DNA of 64,000 nucleotides from assembly GCA_026874595.1 (NCBI GenBank), contig CM049311.1, forward strand, positions 57,560,453 through 57,624,452. The letters are read 5' to 3'. The notes beneath the pieces were generated by a model that saw nothing but the letters and a program-made list of their open reading frames with translations, did not search any database and was not told the origin of the DNA. The position numbers and the translations under genes are program-made. This document shows positions 34,616-49,410 of the stretch, piece after piece (the first letter of the stretch is position 1; each line of letters begins with the position of its first letter). The DNA is from Sipunculus nudus (Eukaryota; Annelida; Sipuncula; Golfingiida; Sipunculidae).

Positions 34616-36157
34616 CTTGTTAAATTAAATCAAATATATCTTAGTTCACTCAAAACTTGATGTTGCTAACCTCCATTATTATACACTGGTTTTGGTCACC
34701 CATTGATTTATGACACGAATGTATAATTTGGATGGAAAATTAAAACAGTCGTAACAAGGATATATGTGTATGCCTTGTACCAACTTTTCATTGTACACAC
34801 AGCGAAAGCAAATATTGCAGATTTACTTCTGATCCGACTTTTTTCACGCTTTTAACAATATATTCCCAAGATATGAATTCTTCATATCACTTCCGTAATT
34901 TTGCCCGGTAATTGCCCCTTCCTCGTCTTAAAAAAATCCTTTGCTTTCATTACCCATAGGAATGGCTGTGTATAATGCGGGCACACATTATTAGCCTTCT
35001 CGATACATGGGATGTATATTTGCTCCGTGAAACTTCACCAGACATCGACTGGACTGTCCTGAGATCTGTATTTATTGAGTGTTCGACAAATGGCCCTCGC
35101 CTGTAAGGTTAAGCTGTTACTATGATGTTAATCTTTGTAATGTTAGTCGTTCAAAATGCAGGCCACGCGCTCAACTCAAGCCTAATAACCACGTCTAGCA
35201 GGGTTTCCACATGTTGAAAAATCTTTCTGTCAAATGTATTTTCCAGACCTTGGAATTACTTGAATTAGCTAATTTTGAAATTTTCTTTGAAAATAACCTT
35301 GATGATTGGCCGTTTACTTGTTATAAAGTAAATTATATACCTATGCATAAAATGGCCAAAAATTAACTTGGACAGTATGCGGTATAGTTCAGCGGATGGT
35401 TAAGATGTCAGTGTAAAAATTAAAATAAAATCGTAATTCATGTCCTAGGATAAATACATGAAAAGGAAATTTTTTTAAAAAATTTGTGTGAAGCCTTTTT
35501 TGTCTGGTGAATGCAAGGAACATGTACATCTAAATCAACTGTATAGCACAGAAATGGGTTAATTGAGAAATTACATACATGAATTAAAGAAAATCATTAC
35601 AGATTAAATTTGAATAGGCTCATTCTGTGGGTAAATTATATTTCCTATGAACTGCGATGAGTCGCATCATATCCGCTGTACTTCTTCATGTATAGTGATA
35701 GATTGAGCTGTTCACTTTGTGCTACAGCTGTAAGGGGAAGACGAAAGAGTTATTTTTATCGCGGTACTTGAAGGTATACGGAACCACATTTTTACATTAT
35801 CGATTCACACGGGACCTGCATCTTGCGAGCATGCCTGGTTCTTCGCTAGGCAGGATGTTATCACTGCACAGCTGCATGTACAGAACCTGAGCTGTGTTGA
35901 ACAGATAAACAAAATAATCTAGATTTCTTCAGGTCTTCCCCAGGTAATCCAAGTGTTTCTTTTTTTAACGGAACAGTCGGTTTACATCTGCACTGTGCAT
36001 GCACCATGGGGTTTGTTCTTGTAAGATAAAAATTAAATAAAATCTGATAACGCCCGGTGTTACACTTGTTTCTGTACAAGTTCTTTTCCACATGCTAAGG
36101 ACTAAACATGTGGTTTACCTATAGGCCAATTTTTAATGGTTGAAAAGTAATATAATT

Positions 36158-36160
<3 letters not shown>
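32947..36160. other. Intergenic, simple repeats only
   Basis: Contains a TA array (33998-34031) and a GA array (34585-34609). Short plus-strand frames at 32994-33349 and a minus frame at 36091-35861 have no recognisable domain. No gene is called. Confidence 0.5.

Positions 36161-36206
<46 letters not shown>
36161..36206. repeat. (TA)n microsatellite
   Basis: TA array shortly before the Penelope-like element. Another TA array abuts the element's right end. Confidence 0.97.
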
Positions 36207-36210
<4 letters not shown>

Positions 36211-36279
36211 GTATTGTTCACATGGCGGGAATTCAATACATCGCGGTGATAGTGCTCTACCGTGTGGGAGCGTTTATAA

Positions 36280-36611
36280 ATAAATAACTAAAGTACGGTT
36301 AGTTTGACTTCATCAGTTTGTGCTACAGATCTGTTTCGTGAGAGCAGCATTCAAGCCGGCTCACTCTTCAGGTACAAACTGGAGTGATCAGATATTTGGG
36401 TGAAGTTTGTCGTAATAGGTAGGGTTTATCTGGGGTTACTAGGTTCGGTGAGGCATGTATTTAAAGTTTTTGTTTTGTTGGTGAATAAGGGTTACTGGGT
36501 GCCTGGCTTATTGTACTGTATTAGGGCTATTATGAAGCGCTCGAGGATTTGTTGGATTGCTTAAAGTTGATCAAGACCCCAGGTGTTGGTTCGGTCAGGG
36601 GATCAGTGGAT
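36280..36611 (-). repeat. Penelope terminal repeat, left (inverted) copy
   Basis: Reverse complement of 37097-37428. Its inner end stops at ATCAGTGGAT, where it joins the truncated reading frame directly. Confidence 0.92.
36314..36381 (-). ncRNA. Hammerhead ribozyme (type I), intact core
   Basis: Read on the minus strand: helix I strand CAGTTTGTAC, then CTGAAGA (core CUGANGA), helix II GTGAG paired with CTCAC across a 17-nt loop, then GAAA, a very short helix III (CAG-AT-CTG), the cleavage triplet GTA, and the helix I return strand GCACAAACTG. All core bases are present and helix I has about nine pairs. The minimal helix III is usual for ribozymes of Penelope-like elements, which may act as dimers. 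The role is thought to be self-cleavage of element RNA. Confidence 0.85.
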
Positions 36612-37017
36612 CTGGTAAATCAAAGAAGGATGCCTTACTCAAAGCATAATTTACAAGGCCACAGTTACCAGACAAGATAACAAACAAGTGGAAACATATA
36701 TCGGACTGACAGAAAACGCATTCAAAACGAGATACTATGGACACATCAGTAGTTTCAGGAATGAAAAATACAGAAATAGCACAACACTAAGCCAGTACGT
36801 GTGGACTCTGAAAGAAAAAAACATACCCTATTCGGTCAAATGGAAAATCATGGCTAAATGCAGAGCTTATTCCAACACGTCCAAAAAATGTAATTTATGC
36901 ACCACTGAGAAATACTACATAATTTGCCGACCTGATCTGAGTTCACTAAACAATAGGAACGAGCTGACAACGTCATGCAAACATAGAACTAAATACCTCC
37001 TTTGTAACCTTAAATAA
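36612..37017 (+). pseudogene. C-terminal GIY-YIG endonuclease fragment of a Penelope-like ORF
   Basis: An open frame runs from the inner edge of the left repeat to TAA at 37015-37017 with no initiator of its own. It reads IIYKATV, then ETYIGLTENAFKTRYYGH (the GIY-YIG-like core), RNSTTLSQYVWTLKEKN, VKWKIM and a cysteine cluster CNLCTTEKYYIIC. These blocks are characteristic of the Penelope endonuclease. The reverse transcriptase domain that should precede it is lost, so the element is not autonomous. An AATAAA-like signal follows at about 37029. Confidence 0.85.
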
Positions 37018-37096
37018 TTTTAAGCCGAAAATAAAGTTAAATATGCAGTCTCAAGATCCCAGCCAATGTATGCAGGAACAACCAACTGGACTACTA

Positions 37097-37420
37097 ATCC
37101 ACTGATCCTCTGACCGAACCAACACCTGGGGTCTTGATCAACTTTAAGCAATCCAACAAATCCTCGAGCGCTTCATAATAGCCCTAATACAGTACAATAA
37201 GCCAGGCACCCAGTAACCCTTATTCACCAACAAAACAAAAACTTTAAATACATGCGTCACCGAACCTAGTAACCCCAGATAAACCCTACCTATTACGACA
37301 AACTTCACCCAAATATCTGATCACTCCAGTTTGTACCTGAAGAGTGAGCCGGCTTGAATGCTGCTCTCACGAAACAGATCTTTAGCACAAACTGATGAAG
37401 TCAAACTAACCGTACTTTAG

Positions 37421-37428
<8 letters not shown>
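37097..37428 (+). repeat. Penelope terminal repeat, right copy
   Basis: Inverted partner of 36280-36611. Ends ...GTTATTTAT and passes directly into a TA array. Confidence 0.92.
37327..37394 (+). ncRNA. Hammerhead ribozyme, helix III mutated
   Basis: Same motif as on the left arm (CTGAAGA, GTGAG/CTCAC, GAAA, return strand GCACAAACTG), but the base next to the cleavage dinucleotide is T instead of G, giving CTTTA rather than CTGTA. This breaks the base pair that would close helix III, so activity is probably weakened. Confidence 0.8.
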
Positions 37429-37480
<52 letters not shown>

Positions 37481-37684
37481 TATATTAAAAATTTCAAACA
37501 TACGTTTGATGTTTTTGCACAATTAAGTTCTAACACTTGTTTGACCACGCCCCCCCCCAACTGTTGGAAATAGAACAATAATAAATGCGTAATACCTTAA
37601 TAATGCACTTAAACCTCGCCCCCAAGTACACCCATGTATCCTTTCCGGTTCATGCCTTTTAACGCCTCCTACAATATGTGTGTG

Positions 37685-37737
<53 letters not shown>

Positions 37738-37769
37738 TGAATGCTATCTGAACATTGCATTGATCCATT

Positions 37770-37826
<57 letters not shown>
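37427..37826. repeat. Three (TA)n arrays
   Basis: TA arrays at 37427-37478, 37688-37736 and 37773-37826 with short unique spacers. I/Y-rich frames over them are artefacts. Confidence 0.95.
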
Positions 37827-37829
<3 letters not shown>

Positions 37830-39870
37830 ATACATTAACACAATATTCATATTAAATAATTTATTTTGATTATCAAAGGAATATAAAAATTAATTTATGT
37901 ATATGGTGACGTTCAAACTTATAATATTGAATCCTCCCTCCCCCACCCGCATTTTGTCCATATATATATACTAGTATTCTGTATTTGATGCCATGACTTA
38001 TGTGTATGACTATATATAGTGAAGGTACCGCCTCTCATGTCGTGTCCCGATGGAATTTGCTTGAAAAAAAAATCAAGCCCGTCGGGGCAGCATACCGAAC
38101 CCATCCTCAAGGACATGGCTGAGTGATCACGTTATGCACACCTCGGGCATCTCCACCTGAAAACGTCACGCTTGACTGGATGAACATACGATGGTGACCT
38201 AGTTGCGGCGTCTGGTTCGTTCAAACCATTCTGCACGTTATTCTCGTCTGCAGCGTACACACGTGAGGTAGGCAAATTATCTTCTGTCCCAGTAAACTCG
38301 TAGAGTTGAATGAATTTATTGCTTTTCAACCTCGTTCTTAACTTAAATACTTAGAAAACATATCACAGGATGATATAAGCTTCTTAGCTATGATATTTCT
38401 GGTTTATTTCTTTCATTGATTAGAAAATCTAAAAACGTTTAATAAGCAAATATGAATGTACGTAACGGTTCATGTGCGTTTCAAATATATGAAATGTCAC
38501 GCGTATGAGAGCGTATTAAATAGGTTGAGATAAAGAAATTACCAGATAAAGTACTCATTCATTATCACAGAAGAAAGGCTGTTTACCTTAACAGATTCAC
38601 TACTGGCCTAATTACAATAGTATACGTTGTTCTGTTACTTAACTTTATTTATTAATGTTCAGTCGTCATCAACTTCCACTTCTGTGTTTTGAACATTAAT
38701 TGTTATTTCTGATAAAATCTAATATCAATATGCGAATATCCCTCCCAAATTTCAATTTTTGTTTTTTGTTACACCAGTTTCTCGGACTTATCAGGTAAAC
38801 GTCTTAATACTCTTGATCCAACTATGGAATTATGGGTATATCGCTGGTATATATAAAGCTGAAAATCGCAATACAATTAAGCGGAATTTCGTATGTCACA
38901 GGGAATGGATCTTTTGAGATATAAAAGGGTTTCTGTGGTAATTTAACGATTCCCCAAGTTACGAAAATGACAGATGGCAATCATGTGTTAACACGTTGAA
39001 CTATGTATTCCACATGCAATACAAGTGGTGACCAATGGATGAGTAAACAGGTTTGATCCGGTTTGATTGTTGGCGCCTTTTTTCGCGCTACAGTTATGGC
39101 CCAGTAGAGGACCTGAGGAGCGAGGTCGCCAGACCACGTGACTGAATGGGATTCTGTAACATAAAGTATGGGCTCTACATGTGACATGTACATGTGACGA
39201 TTGACAAAATGAAACTGGAGAGTGATATAGAATACTCGCAGACCAAAATTAGTGCTTTGCAAATTTTAGTTAATCTAATTAATGTTTATAAAGTGTATTT
39301 GTAAAAAAAATATCAAGAAATTATTTATATATGAAGAGTTTGTATTGTGCGCCTGTTGTACAAATTGATGTTAAGTTACCACCTTTATTATTGTTTATTT
39401 TGTAGTTTACATATATGCATGCTTATTGGCTTATTTGATCGAAATAAAAAAATATAAAAACCTTTGCGACATCCAGATTCTTTTAATACATTTATATAAG
39501 TTAAAATGTAGTCCACGTTTCTAATTATCGTCGATAAAATACCTCCTCTTGTGGCCGGGTCAATGAATATGTTGGGGTCTGTTGGTGGACTCCACGTGCC
39601 TATAAGTGTACAGAACCCAACAATACATGGGACATGATGCATTAAGACCCGGGGCGGTCACACATTAAATACGGCTGTCTCGCCCAGTACAAAAAGGCTT
39701 AACCAGCAAGGTGCGTAGCTACAAACCAGTAGCAATGACATTCATTTGGAATTGATTTTCGGTGACATTGTATACGACAAGCCATGCATACATTTGGTAG
39801 AGCTGTAATGTCGGGAGTTTAATGTGTTGTTAGTTACCATACTGGCACGTGGTTACCATGGTTGTGGGAA
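37827..39870. other. Intergenic, upstream of alpha-tubulin
   Basis: No gene is seen; minus-strand frames at 39262-38981 and 39642-39388 have no supporting feature. It may hold regulatory DNA for the tubulin gene, but no specific site beyond the TATA box is claimed. Confidence 0.5.
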
Positions 39871-39877
39871 GAGTCTG

Positions 39878-39884
39878 TATATAA
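39878..39884 (+). promoter_or_regulatory. TATA box of the alpha-tubulin gene
   Basis: TATATAA at 39878-39884, about 120 bp before the ATG. Transcription would start near 39908, giving a 5' UTR of about 95 nt. Confidence 0.65.
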
Positions 39885-40003
39885 GCGACTTGCAGGTGTT
39901 TCTAGCTTACATTCCTCTCTTATAGGACACATTACAGTCCGGATCCGTGAGGCCCGCCAGACTTTACATCTTTACACGTTGATTTCTCAACCAAACCAAC
40001 AAA

Positions 40004-43508
<3,505 letters not shown>

Positions 43509-43577
43509 ACTCATTGATACAACATCCGACAAACAACGCACACACGCACACACTTTCTCTCCATTAAGGTGCTTTCA

Positions 43578-43583
43578 AATAAA
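43578..43583 (+). terminator. Poly(A) signal AATAAA of alpha-tubulin
   Basis: AATAAA 70 bp after the stop codon, followed by a T/G-rich stretch (GTGTCTTCTG). This implies a short 3' UTR. Confidence 0.75.
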
Positions 43584-43599
43584 AGTGTCTTCTGTATCT

Positions 43600-45649
43600 G
43601 GCTCTTCCCTCCTAATTCATCAATGATATTGAGTGAGAACAACTGTGAGCTTTTTGTCTTTGGGTTTATAATTTTAACTGGGTTATAAATGTTATAAACA
43701 CCGTGTTAATCTGTACGAATTATCAGCTGTGAAACTGTCAATTTAGCTTCTTGCACCGATAACTTCTCCAAAGTTTAGTAAAAAAAAGGACCCTCCACAG
43801 CATACTTCAGGTTTCCAACAAGAGTATTCACCCTGTCTTTGGTTCAAGATCATTCCCAATATCCTGGTCACGAGTGTAACGTAGAACATTTAGATAAAAA
43901 CACATCATGAAGCTTCTGTTCACTCCCACGTACACCCATTACACATGGACAGGCTTTGTATACAAGCTCTTCCTATATAAGCTTCTTCTTTTGTATATAA
44001 GCTTTTGATACAATAATTAAAATCAAACTCATAAAATATCCATCCTTTATTACTTTAACTGGTTTATCTTCGCCCTTTAATAATTTGCACGAAAAGACCA
44101 CTTTAGTTTCACCCAATATACGACAGGTGGCGCTATTATATAACCACGTATAACAACGCTAAAGACCTGCCTATTTTGATATTAATATATAACACAACAA
44201 CATACCCGTGACAGGTGAACATGTTGTGGCACAGGCCTTAGGAATAACATGCCTGATATGTAAATTTATAAGCAACAGATAAGACAAAAGTTTATTTCAT
44301 AGCCTACTTACAACATTTTATTATAAGAATCAAATTATGTTTTATGGGTGCTCTCGGAAAAACTGGAAATTTTCGTAACATCTCATTCTATGAGTCTAAA
44401 AATAATTGAATAAAAAAACGATATCACCAAAAAACGAAGCAACATTTTAAAGTCCGGACGTACATTTTAGACAGGTAATTCGCCACTACCGAACAAAAAC
44501 TGTGTATATGTTTTGTTCCGGCTTTGTTATTGGCGTTTTATTTACTTAGTTTTCGAAAAATTACAACAATTAGTCTTCGGTAGCAAATGAATATATGTGA
44601 GGACATTGGTTACTTATAGTACCCGTTCTTAGCCTGAAGCGCATGCCCCTGTGTGTGTTTGAGGGAGTAATCCCATGGTATGGATTTTTAGAATAAATAA
44701 TTTAGCATAAAATGATACAAATTTAAGCACTTTTCACTTATACATGTATTGTTTGATAATATCAGTATCAACAGCAACAGGGCTAGAAATAACCCCATCC
44801 CCCCTTACATGGTCCATATGGGTCCCAAATAAATCATAATTGGGTCCCCCTACCAGATACACACAGACACCGGGATCGGCGCCCTATGCATTTGGCACTG
44901 CCATGACCTCACTGAGAAAGCCACCTCTCGTGAGTCTTGTAAACCAGCGGTTATCCGAGGTCGCCTGGACCACTATATATTAATAACAGTTCATTTTATA
45001 CAGCCTTATATCTCTGTGATATATATTATAACCCCAGATGACAAGAAGATAAATCTAGATCGATGACAAAGCTGTTTCACTAACCTACATCTTTCATCGT
45101 AGGCCCAGCTCTGTGTTACATATATTTTACACCTATCTGGCGATGAGCTGATCTTATCGTTTATTGTACTTTAATCAGTTTCTTTCTTTTAATCAGATCT
45201 TTAGTAACATATTAGAATATAACACATTTTTTAATCTGTGCCTTTAACACTCACATACACACATTCGCTACTCTGTGACCACCTTCAGGTGGGCATGCGA
45301 ATACGAAAGTGACACACAAAGTACTGATAATACCTTTATTTTTTATTATTACTCATGCTATGTTTGAATACACTGCATCTGGTTACACAAGGTACGAGGA
45401 AGAGTGGGAGCAGATAAAGGTGTTGCCATCTGGTGGCCTGCTGAAGCAACAAATATTTAAACGGCTTGCTTATTGCACCTGTGCTATGTGAATACAGGTG
45501 CCAGGGAAGGAAATGTCACACATGTTTGGGTATATATATACATACCACCGATGAACACACGAAAGGCGCACTCGTTTGTGAGAGAACACGACCGCGGGGC
45601 ATGGCCTTCCCATTTAACCTACTCTTGAACCACAGAAGCTGGTGTGTGC

Positions 45650-45740
<91 letters not shown>

Positions 45741-45990
45741 GGCCAGACGTGAAATGCAACCACAACACCAAACACAATGTTACAAGCATTACAATTACTA
45801 TATATTTTGATTATTAATAAAACATGTACTTTTTAAATTAACAAGTTATTTTTCAGAACAGATGACTATACTTTCATTAAACTGTTGAGGTAACACGAAT
45901 ACCCAGAGTATCTATGTGCAGCTACTAAATTATACATCAAGGTTAATTTTATATATATTTGTGGTGGTAACCTGCAATCCGAACGTGGAT
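43600..45990. other. Intergenic between convergent tubulin and IAP genes
   Basis: AT-rich with one long TA array (45650-45738). No gene could be supported. Confidence 0.6.
45650..45738. repeat. (TA)n microsatellite, ~90 bp
   Basis: Uninterrupted TA array. Confidence 0.97.
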
Positions 45991-46006
45991 GAAAGTCTGG
46001 AGTCAG

Positions 46007-46012
46007 TTTATT
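46007..46012 (-). terminator. Candidate poly(A) signal of the IAP gene
   Basis: TTTATT on the plus strand (AATAAA on minus), about 140 bp past the stop codon at 46150. Chosen by position only. Confidence 0.4.
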
Positions 46013-46149
46013 TAAAAAAAGGTCTTTGAGTCATATTTCATGGCTAATACATTTGCTGAGGAACACATTGACTTGAACTGGACAACATTTCCAAGTTTGC
46101 TCTGAAGTAGTTCCTTCATATAGACTTGTTCCCAGTACACTGCTCTCTC

Positions 46150-47805
46150 TTAAAATATGGCTTTGACAGTTGCCCTGATCAGGATCCGACACACGGGGCA
46201 ATGTGTCAGACGGGGCGCGCAGTCAGCACACGCCACCAGGTGGCCACAAGGCAGAAAAACGACCTCGTTACAATGGTCCATGCATATCTTACACAGACGC
46301 TCATTACGCAACTTCCGGTTCTTCTCGGCCAGGGCTTCCGAATCTGAATCAAGAATTTAAGAGCCTAAACAATGTGTGTAAAAATTTAAAAAAATACAGC
46401 ATGTTAAACATTAAACATCCAAAACTTATTCTTTTTAATTCAAACAGATAACAGTTTATTTATTGATACGTTGCATCTAATATGAAGAATCCTCAATGTT
46501 TGCCCGATGTGAAAGTTATTTAACGTTTCATAGGCCTAAATTACCCAACAACTGTAGGATATAATATTGGTTTCTTCTACCGATATATTATAAACTGTCA
46601 ATATTTCCTGCCCTAATTGTTCTATTTAAAGAGACCCGTTCCGTTATTTCACTTGTTCAATAGATTATCCATTGAAGCTTTACAATAATATGCCAAAAAT
46701 GCCACAGTTCACAGGTTGTCCATTCTGTAAGAATAAACGTGTTGATAAGGTGAGAATCCCGCTTATATGGTACGCTCTTTACACAACGCTTTACCACCTA
46801 TAGGGCTACTACCTATGACCTCGTATCCTGAATTGCAACACCAGAGGGGAGCACTGTATTTTTGTCCAATCAGATGAGACCCTGTGCTTGAAAACAAAGC
46901 CAAGCGAGGAATACACGTAGCCAATCATATTCATTTCTTTTTGAGTGACAGCTCATCCCCCAGCGTAACCGTCTGAACAGGCCACAGGCTCAGAGAGAAT
47001 TGCCCCTGACGTGGTTTGCTTAGGGCCTTGGGCACATAGGATGCTCGGCCGGTGAGCTGTAATTCAAACGAAACGTAACAACAAAGGCTGCGTGCACACC
47101 TCGCTGGCTGGTTTCAGTTCTGTAGACAACAGATACATGGCTACGCTAACACAGTCATACTGTCATAAACGAATCGGTCGATGATGCGAGAATGCAGAGG
47201 GAGCAATTTAAATTCGACCGGAAACTCATCAAGCGGCGTTTGAAGCGCAGCAATGGGCGGAGCCAGGATGCCTGTCGAGTGTTTGTTTATTGGCATCTGA
47301 TTGGCTGCTTGTCACATCATACGCACGTTTATTTCAGTGGACAACGAACCGCCATCTGGTGTCTAAATATATCATAAACGGTCAAAGCTGGCAGCGTGAA
47401 AATCAGTTGCTTCTTTAGAAGCGCAAGATTTCCGCTGCCTTGGGAGCGTACTTATATGGCCGCCGATCGTAAACCATACACGTCCAACAAGGACATCTGA
47501 TGGCCGATCAGACGAACCAGTTTTTGCCAAATGCTTTGCTCCACATGTTCTCGTCAAAACAGAGGCCATTCAACTTCCTCACAAGCGCGATCATTCACCT
47601 ACACTCAGGTGTTTATTAAGTTTGTCAACATGGGTGTGTGTAACGTGTTTACTAATATCTTATAGGTAAACAAGACCATACACCAGTCACAGGGCGTTAT
47701 AAGAATAAGCATTTTTATGAACAGGAATAACAAAGAATTCATTAAAGGTGCCCATTCACCTACCTTTTGAAAAAGAATTTATGTGATTTCTCGCTTCCTC
47801 TGTGT

Positions 47806-47851
<46 letters not shown>

Positions 47852-47854
47852 TAC

Positions 47855-47921
<67 letters not shown>

Positions 47922-49377
47922 CTAAGGGTTATTTTGGTTGTGAAAAGTTCTTCTCAGGCCTTCGAGAAGGATGTATGAAATTAATGATTAACAACATGTT
48001 TGTAAACACAGCGAAGTTGACAGACGGGAAAAACATGATACTTAAGGTGGTAGGTTGCATATATGCGGAGGTAGAAAGGTCACTTGTAACAAAACGCCAT
48101 TTGCAAGGCTCTGGCTTATCTGACTTGCTCCCAAATGCCCTTGTTGAATTTGTTTGATTACTTTTGCTGGCCCCTACATATTATAAAGACGTTGAAATAA
48201 ACAAAAAAGCAGCCTGTGTGCGGTGATATCCACGTTTTCTGGCCTACTTTTATAAAAGCTCCAAGGGATAACCTTCAGTTTATTAAGGTCAGACAGGTGA
48301 TTGGACCTTCAATATGTACCCAGAATAAGTAACAAGTCACATAAATTCTTCACAGAAAGCAATTGCATTGCTGGCTACAAGAGAAAATAGATTTACCTTC
48401 GGGTGCACCAGTTCCGGTAGCTGTTTCAACCTCATCACTATCATTTTCTGGCGCTAAAGGATGTTTGTTAAACTTATTCCTGTCTGACTTCTGTCCCATG
48501 ACTGGCCCAATCCATGGTTCAGATTGTGACGTATTAACAGCCTCTCGTGAGATTCCCGAGTCAACCACAGCTTCCAATAAGCCCAGGGGCGATGTGAATG
48601 GTTGGCCTGTGGTCTGTAGCCGCTTTTCAACTGCTGACTCCACTTGGGCACGAGTTAATCCCATCTTCAGGATAACGCGCACAGGCTCCGAATCCATCTC
48701 TGCTGTGACCGTGCGCTCCAACTCTTCTTTGGATGCTGATCAGTAGAAAATGATGGAGTGATAGTTTTTTAAATCTTATTTCGTGCAAAATGGCTTAAAA
48801 CAAGATTAAATGCAACTAAATAATTTAACAGTGTTTTTATTACATTCCTAAATAAAAATATATGTATAGTGTAGAATAAATCATGGAGTAAAAATAGCGC
48901 TTTTGACTAATTCACATGCAAGAATTTCGAAAAGATGAAAGCCTCAAGAAGGCATATGAACAAGAGGAAAAATTAACCAAAAATGTCAGATTGACACCTT
49001 ACCTGGAGGAGCTCGCTTATGTCCGTTAACAATTGATTTGTTGGGCGATCTGTTCATTTCATTCTCCTAAAATTAATTACATATCCCTGTTTACTACCCA
49101 TTTATGGCTACCCTTTACAGGATAAATTTCTTTTGAATTCTCTCAATCCAGAGAGAGAGAGAGAGTAACACACACATAAATATATTAATACGTAAAATAT
49201 TTCTTCGTTTGATTAACATCATTGGAAAATTTATTCATTGAAACCTTGAAGCAACGACAGCCAACGGGACCTCAATAAAAAGGTCTTACTTTAGCGAGAT
49301 CTGATATATAGAGCGAAAAATAATTTGGACCGTGCAAAATATGGTGCTAAACGTAGGTTGTCGTTAGGCGAGGTTAC

Positions 49378-49410
<33 letters not shown>

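Larger units (their letters stand above)
36280..37428 (+). mobile_element. 5'-truncated Penelope-like element with inverted terminal repeats
   Basis: Two 332-bp repeats in inverted orientation (36280-36611 and 37097-37428) are nearly identical, with about three differences seen, and bracket a 485-bp core. The core keeps only the C-terminal endonuclease part of the single ORF; the reverse transcriptase is missing. Inverted as well as direct terminal repeats and 5' truncation are known traits of Penelope-like elements, as is a hammerhead ribozyme in the repeat, which is present here in both copies. The near-identity of the arms points to a recent insertion. It lies in TA-rich DNA, so a target duplication cannot be read. 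Confidence 0.88.

Noticed and set aside
37391-37410. CTGATGAAGTC read as a second hammerhead core next to the Penelope ribozyme
   Set aside because: No GAAA partner at helix II distance; the CTGAAGA core slightly upstream gives a complete fold instead.
46860-47310. Cluster of CCAAT/ATTGG boxes as a promoter inside the IAP gene
   Set aside because: No TATA box, initiator or associated reading frame; such pentamers occur often by chance.
48350-48721. 123-aa frame as a separate gene
   Set aside because: It is the UBA exon of the IAP gene; splice sites and phases join it to its neighbours.
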